From Azophilus sp963663395 (GTDB lineage Bacteria; Pseudomonadota; Gammaproteobacteria; Pseudomonadales; Azotimanducaceae): a stretch of DNA of 64,000 nucleotides. The stretch covers positions 4,588,001 to 4,652,000 of the forward strand of contig OY760226.1 of NCBI GenBank assembly GCA_963663395.1, given 5' to 3'. Below the pieces are notes generated by a model. That model was not told where the DNA came from and did no database searches. It saw only the letters and a list, made by a program, of their open reading frames with translations. The translations under genes and the position numbers were made by a program. Positions within the stretch are counted from its first letter, which is position 1, and each line of letters opens with the position of its first letter. Below, piece by piece: positions 9,532 to 18,419 of the stretch.

Positions 9532-11070
9532 TTACTCGATGCTTGTGTTGACGAGGCGCTCAGTCAACGCCTCACGGTCAACAAATACGCCGCTGACAAT
9601 CACGTCACTGATTTGCCTCGTGTTGCCAATATCTGCAAGGGGATCGGCTGAAAGCACTATCAGATCCGCTACCTTGCCCGGCTCGATGGTTCCCACATCC
9701 TCTATCCCCATATGCCCGGCAGCATTCCCTGTTGCCGCAGCAATCGCTGCCGATGGCGCAAGACCCGCCTCGACCAGCAGCCCGAGTTCGTCATGCAAAC
9801 TGAGTCCAGGCCAGGTCCATGGCGTGCCATCCGGATATGCGGCGTCCGTCCCGGCCAGAATTGGCACACCGGTCTCGTGAAGTCGACCCAGGAGCTCCAC
9901 CAGCAGCTGGTAGTGACGCGACATTGCCGCACGATCTGCCGCCGCGAATGCCTGGCCGAGGACCTGGGTCTCCGCCGACTCTCGCCACGAGTCAAGGACT
10001 CGGGCCGGCACCAATCGCATCGCCGGATCACTTGCAAGACGCCGACCATTGAGAACCGGATCGGACGATCGCAGCCGCGGATCCTGAACAACGAGTGTTG
10101 GAACTATCGCCGCGCCGCTATCGAGCAGCGACAGTGCCAGCCTGTCTGCCTTGGCCCTGTCAAAGGACCCGACCAGGCGTTCCATGAAATGAGCACCGAG
10201 CGCCTGCGCATAGAGCTCCTGCACATTGCCGCTATTCGTTGCCGCCTGCATCATCTGGAGCAACTCCAGCCGAAGCTGTTCTTCGTCGCTCGAGCATGCC
10301 AGCAACAAGCCGCCGAAGAGGCTGCCCTCATGCTCGACAGTACGCAGACCCGCTTCGACCGCTTTTCCGGCCGGAATGGCAGTTGGTATGTGCCCTGCTA
10401 TCGAAAGCCCGGCTTTCCCGGCAGCATCGGCAATGCCATGGAACTCCTCGCTGGAAAGAAAATCCCGCACCTTCACGAAGTCGACATTGAGCTCCTCCAG
10501 GAGAGAAATCGCCTCGGGAATACTATCGAGCGTAACCTGTACATGAGATGGGTAGTCATCGTACGGAGAATCACCATCAAGCATCGGACCGGCGATCAGC
10601 ATGCGGGGCCCGCTTTCCGGTTTCTGTTGCCTGGCTTCGCGACGGGCTGACAGAGTCCTTGTGCACTCTGCGGGGCAACCCATGTCACGTATGCTGGTGA
10701 CACCCGCCAGCAGATATAGATCAAACACGGCATCGTCTGCGAAAGTGTGCGCGTGCAGATCCCAGAGGCCGGGTATCACGTACTTGCCCTCGGCTTTGAT
10801 CTCCGCAATGCCATCGAGATTCGCGGACCCCGCCGGGACCACTGCTTCAATCCGACCATTGTGCACAACGATGGTGTAGTCGCGCATTGCCTCACCACCG
10901 CGACCGTCAATCACCGAGACACCACTGAGTGCAAAATTACGGTCCGTACCGGGTTCGCGAAGATCATCAGATTCGGGGGCACAAGCAACCATGCTGATTG
11001 CCGACAATAGTAGTAACAAATGAACCACTGGGGCCGACAATAGCAGCGAAGTCACTGGCCGTGCTGCCAA
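9532..11070 (-). CDS. amidohydrolase lipoprotein (imidazolonepropionase-like)
   Basis: A 512-residue metal-dependent amidohydrolase with a lipoprotein signal: hydrophobic residues 8-27, then M-V-A-C with Cys30 as the lipid site. Metal ligands are HAH at 106-108, a candidate carboxylated lysine in FVKVRD, later histidines in AGHIP and VEHEG, and the final aspartate in AGTDAAYPDG. The C-terminal EPGKVADLIVL closing strand is typical of the family. It is predicted to act at the cell envelope on an amide, lactam or peptide. The start overlaps the upstream MBL-fold gene's 3' end by 19 nt, so the two are probably one transcript. Confidence 0.86.
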   Translation of the reverse strand: MAARPVTSLLLSAPVVHLLLLLSAISMVACAPESDDLREPGTDRNFALSGVSVIDGRGGEAMRDYTIVVHNGRIEAVVPAGSANLDGIAEIKAEGKYVIPGLWDLHAHTFADDAVFDLYLLAGVTSIRDMGCPAECTRTLSARREARQQKPESGPRMLIAGPMLDGDSPYDDYPSHVQVTLDSIPEAISLLEELNVDFVKVRDFLSSEEFHGIADAAGKAGLSIAGHIPTAIPAGKAVEAGLRTVEHEGSLFGGLLLACSSDEEQLRLELLQMMQAATNSGNVQELYAQALGAHFMERLVGSFDRAKADRLALSLLDSGAAIVPTLVVQDPRLRSSDPVLNGRRLASDPAMRLVPARVLDSWRESAETQVLGQAFAAADRAAMSRHYQLLVELLGRLHETGVPILAGTDAAYPDGTPWTWPGLSLHDELGLLVEAGLAPSAAIAAATGNAAGHMGIEDVGTIEPGKVADLIVLSADPLADIGNTRQISDVIVSGVFVDREALTERLVNTSIE

Positions 11071-11834
11071 TGCTTAAGGTACTCGTCTGCAATCTCGACC
11101 AGCCGCTCCTTGCCGAAGCTGTTCTCGTGCCCGCCGTGGACCACACTGACAGGCAAGGCTCTGAGTCTTAGCATCGTTTCAACATACTGATCTATGTCGG
11201 CACCAGGAAAATTGGTAAGCAGCGGGCCGTCATAGATAGCGTCACCGGAAAAGAGCACCCCCGTGCACTTTTCCCAAAGCCCGATACTACCCGGCGAATG
11301 CCCGGGGAAATGAAGGATCTCGAATACGCGATTACCCAAATCGATTACGTCCCCTTCCGAAACCGACAACGTGCATTGTGCGGGTTGCACAATGTGTTCA
11401 TCGACGTCGAAATCAGCGTACGGGAGGGCACTTATCAACTCGTCGCAATCTACTGCATAACCTAATGCGTTCAACTCTCTTCTGTCAGATTCGCTAAAGT
11501 CACCGACGCGAAGAACCATTTCCGACAGCCCTTCCGACATGATTGCAGCTTCGCTTTCATGAACGACACGCTCGTCAAATTCATGAATTCCACCAATATG
11601 GTCAAAGTGCGTGTGGGTCGCTACAGCCGTTATACGCTTGTCGAATATATCATCTGCAGCCGACCGCAAACTCACCATGCCGAGGCCAGTATCAACCAGC
11701 ATATCCCTGTCGCGGCCACTCACATGCCAGATATTGCATCGAATCAGGGGGTCAACGAAAGGCTCCCAAATCAGTGTGACGCCGTCATCAATCCGTTTAC
11801 GTTCAAACCAGCGGTCCGCTATTTGCATTGCCAC
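11052..11834 (-). CDS. metallo-beta-lactamase-fold hydrolase
   Basis: A 260-residue MBL-fold protein. The zinc-binding HTHFDH motif is at 74-79, followed by HFPGHSPGSIGL and SGDAIYDGP, and a closing HGGHEN. These match glyoxalase-II-like or lactonase/quinolone-signal-type hydrolases; the substrate cannot be read. Its 3' end overlaps the start of the amidohydrolase gene. This gene and the next one upstream are visibly richer in A+T than the surrounding DNA, which suggests a separate origin. No signal peptide is evident, so a cytoplasmic location is likely. Confidence 0.86.
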   Translation of the reverse strand: MAMQIADRWFERKRIDDGVTLIWEPFVDPLIRCNIWHVSGRDRDMLVDTGLGMVSLRSAADDIFDKRITAVATHTHFDHIGGIHEFDERVVHESEAAIMSEGLSEMVLRVGDFSESDRRELNALGYAVDCDELISALPYADFDVDEHIVQPAQCTLSVSEGDVIDLGNRVFEILHFPGHSPGSIGLWEKCTGVLFSGDAIYDGPLLTNFPGADIDQYVETMLRLRALPVSVVHGGHENSFGKERLVEIADEYLKHWQHGQ

Positions 11835-11908
11835 GGCGCTCCCAGATCACTCGGCACAAGCATTCCCATGCTGAAGCAAAATCACATTCATATGGATTCC
11901 CTCGATCT

Positions 11909-13120
11909 TCACGTCAGATCTGCTGCAACCCATTTATGAAACTGGTGACGCATCGTGTCCCAGAAAGGCGAGAAAAAACGTTCACCATATACGGGAGAGT
12001 GGGCAGCTTTCTGAACGGCCTCGGAGATCCTGTTGTCCTCAGTAGCCACTTTGCCGAAAAACCCGTATATCTCCTCGTGCTTTGCGGCGTTTTCATCAGT
12101 GACGGCAGCTTTGGGCAACAGATACATTCGGCGATCGATCGTCTTGTCGACGCCATCAGGCAGATTTATGCCTATTTCTATGAAATTGGGTGCAATGGAA
12201 AAACTCATGGCAGGGTAGAGATCAACAAAGGCCGCCTGATCCGGCAAATCCCCATCGCGCCCCAAATGAGGTTCGGAAGCATCCACCGCACCATAGGTTT
12301 CAACGAAATCGCTATAGTTGAATCCAATTCCGATCAAGAATCCGTCTATTATTTCTTTGTACGTTTTCTCCCCATCTTCATTTACCCTGGGATGCAGCGG
12401 AGACTTTTTGTAATCGCTGTGTACAAAATGTTCGTGCAATACGTTGGGCCCATCAATATCAAAGAATATCTTCCAGTTGCAGTGTGTAACTGCCCTGGGA
12501 ACTATCGGGCGACCGGATGTGTCGACGGCTACAGCAATCTGGCCGAAATCATAATCGGAAAACTGAGAAGCGATTGGCGCGACGTGGTCCTGAAAGGACT
12601 CCGGCTGACGCGAAAGATTTATGAAAACCGTGTGCAGAAAAGTCTCGCAGTGGACCTCGATCAAGTCTGTGTCTAACCCGGCAACGGGTTGCAGACTACC
12701 TTGCCGCGTTCCATCCCAATAGGGCGCTTTCAGGAGCTTTCCCTCGAGATCGTAGACCCATCCATGATAAGGCGTCTCTATCCGTTCGAGGCCTTGTGCA
12801 GGCTCCAGTACGGCAAGACATCCGTCATAGGGCACTACATTGTGAAAGACCCGTAATTTCTCATCCAGCCCGCGAACCGCTAACAGAGGCATTCCGCAAA
12901 GCTCGAAAGGCAGCGCTTGTCCCGGTTCGGCCACATCAAAATCAAACAATACCGACACCCAATGCCTGCCGAAGATCTTTTCCCGTTCAGCATCATGGAA
13001 CTCGAGGCTGTAGTAGGCCTGTGCTGGCAAAGATCGGGCTTCTTCGATGGAAGCGTTGATTCTCAAGAGCTGTTCACCAGGAATCAGACTGTCGTGTTGG
13101 CTCAATTGGTATTTCTCCAT
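11909..13120 (-). CDS. Rieske oxygenase-like protein with a degenerate Rieske site
   Basis: A 403-residue homologue of aromatic-ring-hydroxylating oxygenase alpha subunits. Where the family has N-V-C-P-H-R-G it reads N-V-V-P-Y-D-G (Val96, Tyr98), and where it has C-P-Y-H-G-W it reads T-P-Y-H-G-W (Thr116). Only His119 of the four [2Fe-2S] ligands is left. The mononuclear-iron site survives: His229 and His234 with the usual four-residue spacing and a candidate Asp362. The acidic residue three before the first histidine, which normally bridges electron flow, is Asn226. I checked these codons on the DNA and the frame is clean, so this is not a frameshift. Likely a structural partner subunit or an oxygenase with another electron route. 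Confidence 0.8.
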   Translation of the reverse strand: MEKYQLSQHDSLIPGEQLLRINASIEEARSLPAQAYYSLEFHDAEREKIFGRHWVSVLFDFDVAEPGQALPFELCGMPLLAVRGLDEKLRVFHNVVPYDGCLAVLEPAQGLERIETPYHGWVYDLEGKLLKAPYWDGTRQGSLQPVAGLDTDLIEVHCETFLHTVFINLSRQPESFQDHVAPIASQFSDYDFGQIAVAVDTSGRPIVPRAVTHCNWKIFFDIDGPNVLHEHFVHSDYKKSPLHPRVNEDGEKTYKEIIDGFLIGIGFNYSDFVETYGAVDASEPHLGRDGDLPDQAAFVDLYPAMSFSIAPNFIEIGINLPDGVDKTIDRRMYLLPKAAVTDENAAKHEEIYGFFGKVATEDNRISEAVQKAAHSPVYGERFFSPFWDTMRHQFHKWVAADLT

Positions 13121-13390
13121 AGCCAGTTCCTGGTTTTCACAGCGCGCAGCTTCACCATATTCGGTTGCAAAACTGGATGCAAACGGCTTGTTCTACACTG
13201 TCACGGTTAGATTTTCTTGCAGTTAAACGCGGAAGGAGAAACGCCGGACTCCCCTTGATGCGTTGCGCGCTTTCAAGCTATGGTCCGCCAGGAGCACCTG
13301 CGGCGTGCCGTCGAAGAGATGCGCGTGAGCTAAAGCGCCATTCGGGTTAGGGCTTGACAGATCAGTGAGGGGTTCCGTGATGTCCCGTAC
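13121..13390. other. intergenic stretch, no gene seen
   Basis: This 270-nt gap separates the degenerate Rieske-like gene from the two intact Rieske genes. Base composition changes here from A+T-richer (left) to G+C-rich (right). Short open frames exist on both strands but none has a recognisable product or a convincing ribosome-binding site. It should contain the promoter for the degenerate Rieske-like gene; I could not place -35/-10 boxes with confidence. Confidence 0.4.
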
Positions 13391-14680
13391 TCACACATCC
13401 TCTCCGAGTTCCTGCCGATACGCCCTGATCCGGTCATCGACCATCTTGTGAAAGTGCCGGATGTTGTGCTCTTCGTCGATCAGCGGATAGGCGTCGTAGA
13501 CACGGGATTCTAGGCCACGTTGCGTGGCTTCGAGCAGGCCGAGGTCCTGGAGCACATTGTCCAGCACCAGGGCGATGCCGGTCGTGCGGGCAAACAGTTC
13601 CGAAAAGTTGCGTGCCCGCTGGAAATACTGGTTGATCTCGAAGCGCATGCGGTTGTGAGCCAGCGGCCAGTAGTTGTAGGTGTTGATCCAGCCCGGTGCG
13701 TAGATCTGCAACTGGAAGTTTGGAAAGACCGTGAAGGTCACTGCCACCCAGTCCTGCTGGTCGGGCCCGAACGCCGCCTTGGGAGCGTCGATTTCGTGGG
13801 CGGGCCGTACCTGGCTGCCGGTTACGGAAGCGTGGGATATCCGCTCGATATCGAACGTATAGGCGCCTTCGGGCACCGTACCGCAGGCGATGGCGGTGCG
13901 GTGCGGCCCGTCGAAACGCGACGGTGGCGCCCGGAACGTGATGTTGCGCATGGTCACCATGGCCTGGCTGTGCAGCACCGAGCCGTGCCATGCCTCCGAG
14001 AACGCATCGTGCAGGGTCTTCCAGTTGCTGTCGATTTCACCCTGTCCGCGGACATGGTCCGTATAGAGATCGATCGGGATGTCATCCAGCGCCGACCAGA
14101 TGTGCTCGCCCATATAGGCGCGCAGGGACTCACTCGGACCGCCGGGCCTGAAGTTCGCGAAAATGTAGCCGTTCCACAGCTCGACCGGCACCTCCGCCAG
14201 GTGCAGGTCGCAGCCCTGGGATCCGAACCAGTTGTCCGGGTCGCGCAGCACTTCGATTTTGCCGTCCAGCGCGTATCCGAGCCCGTGGTACTTGCAGAAG
14301 AACGCCATGGCCCGGCCTGAGGTCTCTTGCGCCGGATGGCCATCCCAGACCAGCTTGTTGCCCCGGTGCGGGCATACGTTGTGAAAAGCGCGGATTTTCC
14401 GGTCTTTTCCGCGCACGACGATAATGGAGGTCTTCAGAACTTCCAGCTCGCGGGTGAAATAGCTCCCCACCTTCGGCAGGCGCAGTTCGTGGCCGACATT
14501 GATCCAGGATCGCCTGAATATGGCCTCCCGTTCGAGCTCGAAACTGCGGGGCGAAATGGCATGCTCGTAGCTGATGAGGCCGGTGCCGAGTTCGGGATGG
14601 TCTTCGTAATGCCGCTGATCGAAGGCTCCGCCGCCGGCAATAATGCGGTTCTCCGGTGGCGTCCTGATCTTTCCGTTCAT
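13391..14680 (-). CDS. Rieske non-heme iron oxygenase, alpha subunit (1)
   Basis: A 429-residue aromatic-ring-hydroxylating oxygenase. Rieske ligands Cys103, His105, Cys129 and His132 are all present (NVCPHRG, then C-K-Y-H-G). The catalytic-domain iron ligands are His232 and His237, with Glu229 three before the first, and a D-x-x-L-Q-D-L-G-L-L-E region near the C terminus supplies the carboxylate. The C-K-Y-H-G form and the same ligand numbering link it to the next gene upstream; the two are clear paralogues. No beta subunit or reductase is encoded nearby. Probably hydroxylates or demethylates a cyclic substrate, using an electron donor such as the ferredoxin at 34.3-34.6 kb. Confidence 0.9.
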   Translation of the reverse strand: MNGKIRTPPENRIIAGGGAFDQRHYEDHPELGTGLISYEHAISPRSFELEREAIFRRSWINVGHELRLPKVGSYFTRELEVLKTSIIVVRGKDRKIRAFHNVCPHRGNKLVWDGHPAQETSGRAMAFFCKYHGLGYALDGKIEVLRDPDNWFGSQGCDLHLAEVPVELWNGYIFANFRPGGPSESLRAYMGEHIWSALDDIPIDLYTDHVRGQGEIDSNWKTLHDAFSEAWHGSVLHSQAMVTMRNITFRAPPSRFDGPHRTAIACGTVPEGAYTFDIERISHASVTGSQVRPAHEIDAPKAAFGPDQQDWVAVTFTVFPNFQLQIYAPGWINTYNYWPLAHNRMRFEINQYFQRARNFSELFARTTGIALVLDNVLQDLGLLEATQRGLESRVYDAYPLIDEEHNIRHFHKMVDDRIRAYRQELGEDV

Positions 14681-14736
14681 GGTTCGGCAATTACCTTCCG
14701 ATAGCTCGTCGGCAATTCAAGGGCATGCCGTCCCGG

Positions 14737-16065
14737 TCAGGACCGCTCGGGCCGCATGCTGGCGCCGGCCCCGGTCCGCTCCTCCCTGTACCGGGCCACG
14801 TGGTCGTATATCTGACGGTGAAAGCCCCGAATCATGAGTTCCTGATCAGTCAACGGCCAATCCTGAAAAACGCCCATCTCGAGGCCCTTCTGCGTTGCCT
14901 CCAGGTTGTTGATGTCCTGCAGCGCTGCATCCCAGAAGGTTGCCACATGTCCGTAGTGCGACATCAGCTCGGAGAAGTTTTGCGACGGCTGATAGTGGCA
15001 GTCTATCTCGAAGCGCATCCTGTCGTAGGCCAACGGCCAGTACTGATAAACGAGATACCAGTTGGGGTAGTAGAACTGAATCTGAATGTTGGGAAAAATA
15101 AAGTGGCTGCTCGTTCCCCAATCATCGGTATGGATCGGGTTTGCGGCGGGCGGCAGTTGCGTAAGGTCTTCGGCCGCCGGGTATTGCGGAGCTGTACCCG
15201 TGCATTGCGAAATCCGTTCGATGTCGGTCACGAACAGGCCCTGGGGATTGCGCGGCGACATATAGAACCCGTGCTTTCCGACCAGGGCCATCGTCTTGAC
15301 GTGCATGGCCTGAAGCGCATCGAAATCCATCTTCTGCAGATAGGGAAACGCTTCCTTGTGAACGTAGACACCGTGATAAATCTCGTTGAACGCGTCCATG
15401 AGGCCTTTCCAGTTGCACTGCGTCACGCCCCGCGCGGCAAAGCGCTCGGTGAGTTTCTCGAAAGGCCAGCCGAAACCCTCCCAATAGTAGTCACCAAGGA
15501 ATTCACGAAGCGTCTGTTCCGGCCCGCCCGGGTTCATGTTGACGAAAAGGAAGCCGTTCCAGGACTCGAGCTGCACCTCCGCCAGCGAAAGTTCGCTGCC
15601 CTGGTCGCCGAACCACGATTCCCGGTCGGTCAGAACCTCGAGTTTACCGTCGGTGCCGTAGCCGAGGCCGTGGTACTTGCAGTAGAACCGGTTGCAGACC
15701 CCCTCGATGGCTTTTCCGGGCTCGTCCTTCCAGACCAGCTTGTTGCCCCGGTGGGGACAGACGTTATAGAAAGCCCGGATCTTTCCGTCGTGGCCGTGCA
15801 CGACAATGATCGAGTTCCTAAGAACCTCGTATTCCTTGGTGAAGTACTGGCCGGGCCGGGCAACCCATTCATTGCGACCCGCGTACAGCCAACTGCGGCG
15901 GAAAACGGCTTCCCGTTCAAGTTCGTAGAACGCCGGGGAGGTCATGCTTTCGTAGCTGACCCGGGACTTGTCCATGCCCGGATACTTGTCGGTCCATTTC
16001 TCGTCCGGTTCTTTCGCCAACACGGACGGGTCGATGCCGACCGAATAGTTCTCAGACATTTGCAC
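14737..16065 (-). CDS. Rieske non-heme iron oxygenase, alpha subunit (2)
   Basis: A 442-residue paralogue of the preceding oxygenase. Rieske ligands are Cys103, His105, Cys129 and His132, and the catalytic iron histidines are His231 and His236 (YHGVYVH). The long loop between the two cluster half-sites (W-K-D-E-P-G-K-A-I-E-G-V) is shared with its neighbour. It lies 56 nt upstream of oxygenase 1 and 62 nt downstream of the small unknown protein gene, so the three probably form one transcript. Two alpha subunits side by side suggest either sequential hydroxylations or a mixed oligomer. Confidence 0.9.
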   Translation of the reverse strand: MQMSENYSVGIDPSVLAKEPDEKWTDKYPGMDKSRVSYESMTSPAFYELEREAVFRRSWLYAGRNEWVARPGQYFTKEYEVLRNSIIVVHGHDGKIRAFYNVCPHRGNKLVWKDEPGKAIEGVCNRFYCKYHGLGYGTDGKLEVLTDRESWFGDQGSELSLAEVQLESWNGFLFVNMNPGGPEQTLREFLGDYYWEGFGWPFEKLTERFAARGVTQCNWKGLMDAFNEIYHGVYVHKEAFPYLQKMDFDALQAMHVKTMALVGKHGFYMSPRNPQGLFVTDIERISQCTGTAPQYPAAEDLTQLPPAANPIHTDDWGTSSHFIFPNIQIQFYYPNWYLVYQYWPLAYDRMRFEIDCHYQPSQNFSELMSHYGHVATFWDAALQDINNLEATQKGLEMGVFQDWPLTDQELMIRGFHRQIYDHVARYREERTGAGASMRPERS

Positions 16066-16127
16066 TCCTTGTGTCGGCCCGTTTCATCTGCTGAATCTGC
16101 ACCCGCCGGCACCCGGCCCGGTCACGA

Positions 16128-16463
16128 TTACATCTTCGGTTCAAGAACGACATCGAACATACGGTTGCCCGCATCCGGCACGGTGGGCTGCTTGTAGATT
16201 TCAACGGACTGCGCCACGACCGCGTAGGCGAACATGAGGCGTGCCAGGCACCGGTCCGCATCCGTGTAATCATCGAAATTTCGGTCGTCGAGCCAGGACT
16301 TTATCTCTTCGGCGCGAACAACCATGGCATCGTTGAACGCCTGCATGTCGTCCATGGAACTCGAGAGCCTCGCGGAATAGCGGCTGTTGATGTCGGGCAG
16401 GTCCCACTTTTCGACGAAGGATTCGAGTTCCAAGAACCGTTCCGGCAATCGAGTGGCAGACAT
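16128..16463 (-). CDS. small protein of unknown function, paralogue A, linked to Rieske oxygenases
   Basis: A 111-residue, acidic, mostly helical-looking protein that I do not recognise. The start at 16463 (MSATRLPERF) is chosen for a GAGGG eight bases upstream; an in-frame start at 16493 is possible. A close paralogue is encoded at 34650-34982 beside the ferredoxin gene. Shared blocks are RLPE-F, EKWDLP, RAE-IKS-LD, LARLMFA and VPD-G. No cysteine or histidine cluster points to metal binding. Its conserved placement, first gene ahead of two Rieske oxygenases, suggests an oxygenase assembly or partner role, but that is inference. Confidence 0.75.
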   Translation of the reverse strand: MSATRLPERFLELESFVEKWDLPDINSRYSARLSSSMDDMQAFNDAMVVRAEEIKSWLDDRNFDDYTDADRCLARLMFAYAVVAQSVEIYKQPTVPDAGNRMFDVVLEPKM

Positions 16464-16603
16464 ATCGATTTCCCTCAAACCCGGCATCCACACCCGAGGT
16501 CGACACCGGCATCGCTCAACAGACTATCGTCTATTGAAAGGATAACTGTAGATGAAGTAGCATTCAATGGGATCGCCCAGAAATCAACGTCCAGCACGCG
16601 CGC

Positions 16604-18319
16604 ATGGGCAAACGAGCGCCTGTTACCTTGAACCCGCACACCGACCCCGATCCGCTGCACTTCGACGTGCCCGACCACACGAGCTGGTCGCGCAACAACA
16701 TCGCCGAAGCACTCCCAGGCGTCTGTACGGCACTCGGATTCACGTTCTGGTTCAAGCCCAACAACATGGGCGTGCGACGGGGATTTCGGGCTGTGGGCGC
16801 CTGTGCCCGATCCGAGGTGAAATTGCCCGAACGGCCGGGAGATTCCTTTATCGGTGCCTTCTTTGGACAGGCGGCAATCAACCTGAGCGCGCAACAGCCG
16901 TTCTTCGACCGGGTGCCGCTGTACTCCAGAGGCGAGATGGAGAAGGTGATGTTGAGCGGAGAAGGCAAAGCCCCGGCCGTTCGTCGGCGCCGGCCAGCTC
17001 TCCGGTTTTCGCGAATGCTGTCCGCTGCAAGTATGGCCTGGACAGCGCTCGACCTCCCCCGGCGACAGGCCGCACTGCAGCGCCGAACCGATGGCTGGTG
17101 GAGCCGCGCGGTGGGTGACGAAAAGCCCGACACGATCAAGGACGCCGTGGGGATGATCGTCGAAGCCCACGATCGCTTCGATCGGATCATGGAAACCCAC
17201 ATGGCTACAGGCCTGATTATGGGCGCGCTCTACGCCCGGCTGGCACAACTGGCGGCAGCTGCCGGCCACCCCGGCCTCGAGACGAAGATGGTGACCGGGA
17301 CTCGCGGAATCGATGAAACCAAAGCGCTCGAAGACCTCTGGGACGTGGCGCACGGCCGCTCGAGTCTGGATGATTTCATCAGGCGGCACGGGTTCCACGG
17401 TACGGCGGAAGGGCAGATTTCAGAACCCTCATGGCGCGAAGATCCGTCCCTGCTCGAGAACCTGATCGATGAGATGCGGCAGAGACCGGAAGATCGGTCG
17501 CCGGGCAGTCTCCAATGCGCGCGTGAACGTTCGCGGGCGGAATCGGAACGGGCCCTGCAAACGTCGCTTCCCCTTACCCAACGTCTGAAGGCAAGGTGCA
17601 TTCTGGTGCTGACCCGGCGCTTTGTGCAGTTGCGCGAGACCAGCAAGGCCAGTTTCCTGCGCGCCATCGATGCCGCGCGATGTGCGGCGCGGGTTCTGGG
17701 GTGTCAATTGGCGAATGCGGACATACTTGATTCCTCCGGGGACATTTTTCACCTGACGCTGTCGGAGATCGCAGACCCGGGGTTTTGCGATGACCCGCCG
17801 GCGCTGCACAAAAGGATTTTGCGGCGCATCGCCGAAAGAGAGCGGTATCTGAAAATTGAACTGCCGTTCAACTTCAGCGGCGTACCGAATCCGCTGGAGA
17901 CCGAACCGGAGTTCCAAACGGTCAAGGCCGAACCTGCCGAGACGGACTTGGACAACACCGGCAGACCCGAGACCATCGCCGGTATGGGGGTCAGTCCGGG
18001 CATTGTCCAGGGGCCCGCCCGGGTGCTCACCAGCCCCACCGGCGACGCCCGCATCGAGTCGGGGGAAATCCTGGTTTGCCCCACGACGGATCCCAGTTGG
18101 GCGGGCCTGCTCATGCTGGCCGCCGGTGCGGTCGTCGACATGGGCGGCTCGCTGAGCCACGGCGCCGTGGTGGCCCGCGAACTGGGCATCCCTTGCGTCA
18201 TGAACACCGTCAATGGCAGCAAGATCCTGCGCACCGGCGACAGTGTCCGCCTGGACGGGTCGAGCGGTATCGTAAAAGTCCTTCAGGCAAAGGCGGCAAA
18301 CGGTCCGACAGCACTATGA
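16604..18319 (+). CDS. PEP-utilising mobile-domain protein lacking an ATP-grasp domain
   Basis: A 571-residue protein matching the C-terminal two thirds of PEP synthase / rifampicin phosphotransferase-type enzymes. The swivelling phosphohistidine domain is at the C terminus: GGSLSHGAVVARELGIP with His519, preceded by the T-T-D-P-S-W motif. The N terminus begins with the S-R-N-N-I-A-E-A-L-P-G segment that normally follows the ATP-grasp domain. The ATP-binding half is absent and no separate partner is in the window. It diverges from the small-protein/Rieske operon, with about 140 nt between the starts. It may transfer phosphate to a pathway intermediate together with an ATP-binding protein encoded elsewhere. 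Confidence 0.8.
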   Translation: MGKRAPVTLNPHTDPDPLHFDVPDHTSWSRNNIAEALPGVCTALGFTFWFKPNNMGVRRGFRAVGACARSEVKLPERPGDSFIGAFFGQAAINLSAQQPFFDRVPLYSRGEMEKVMLSGEGKAPAVRRRRPALRFSRMLSAASMAWTALDLPRRQAALQRRTDGWWSRAVGDEKPDTIKDAVGMIVEAHDRFDRIMETHMATGLIMGALYARLAQLAAAAGHPGLETKMVTGTRGIDETKALEDLWDVAHGRSSLDDFIRRHGFHGTAEGQISEPSWREDPSLLENLIDEMRQRPEDRSPGSLQCARERSRAESERALQTSLPLTQRLKARCILVLTRRFVQLRETSKASFLRAIDAARCAARVLGCQLANADILDSSGDIFHLTLSEIADPGFCDDPPALHKRILRRIAERERYLKIELPFNFSGVPNPLETEPEFQTVKAEPAETDLDNTGRPETIAGMGVSPGIVQGPARVLTSPTGDARIESGEILVCPTTDPSWAGLLMLAAGAVVDMGGSLSHGAVVARELGIPCVMNTVNGSKILRTGDSVRLDGSSGIVKVLQAKAANGPTAL

Positions 18320-18419
18320 GATGCAGATAGGCTCTTGGCCGCGGGCTGACGTCCCGACGGGCGCCCCGCAACCGTTGTAGACAAAACCTGCGCCTTGTGG
18401 ATTCGGACAGGAAGCCGGG

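Noticed and set aside
14725..16197. A 490-codon plus-strand frame opposite the second intact Rieske oxygenase
   Set aside because: Shadow of a gene with all cluster and iron ligands intact on the minus strand.
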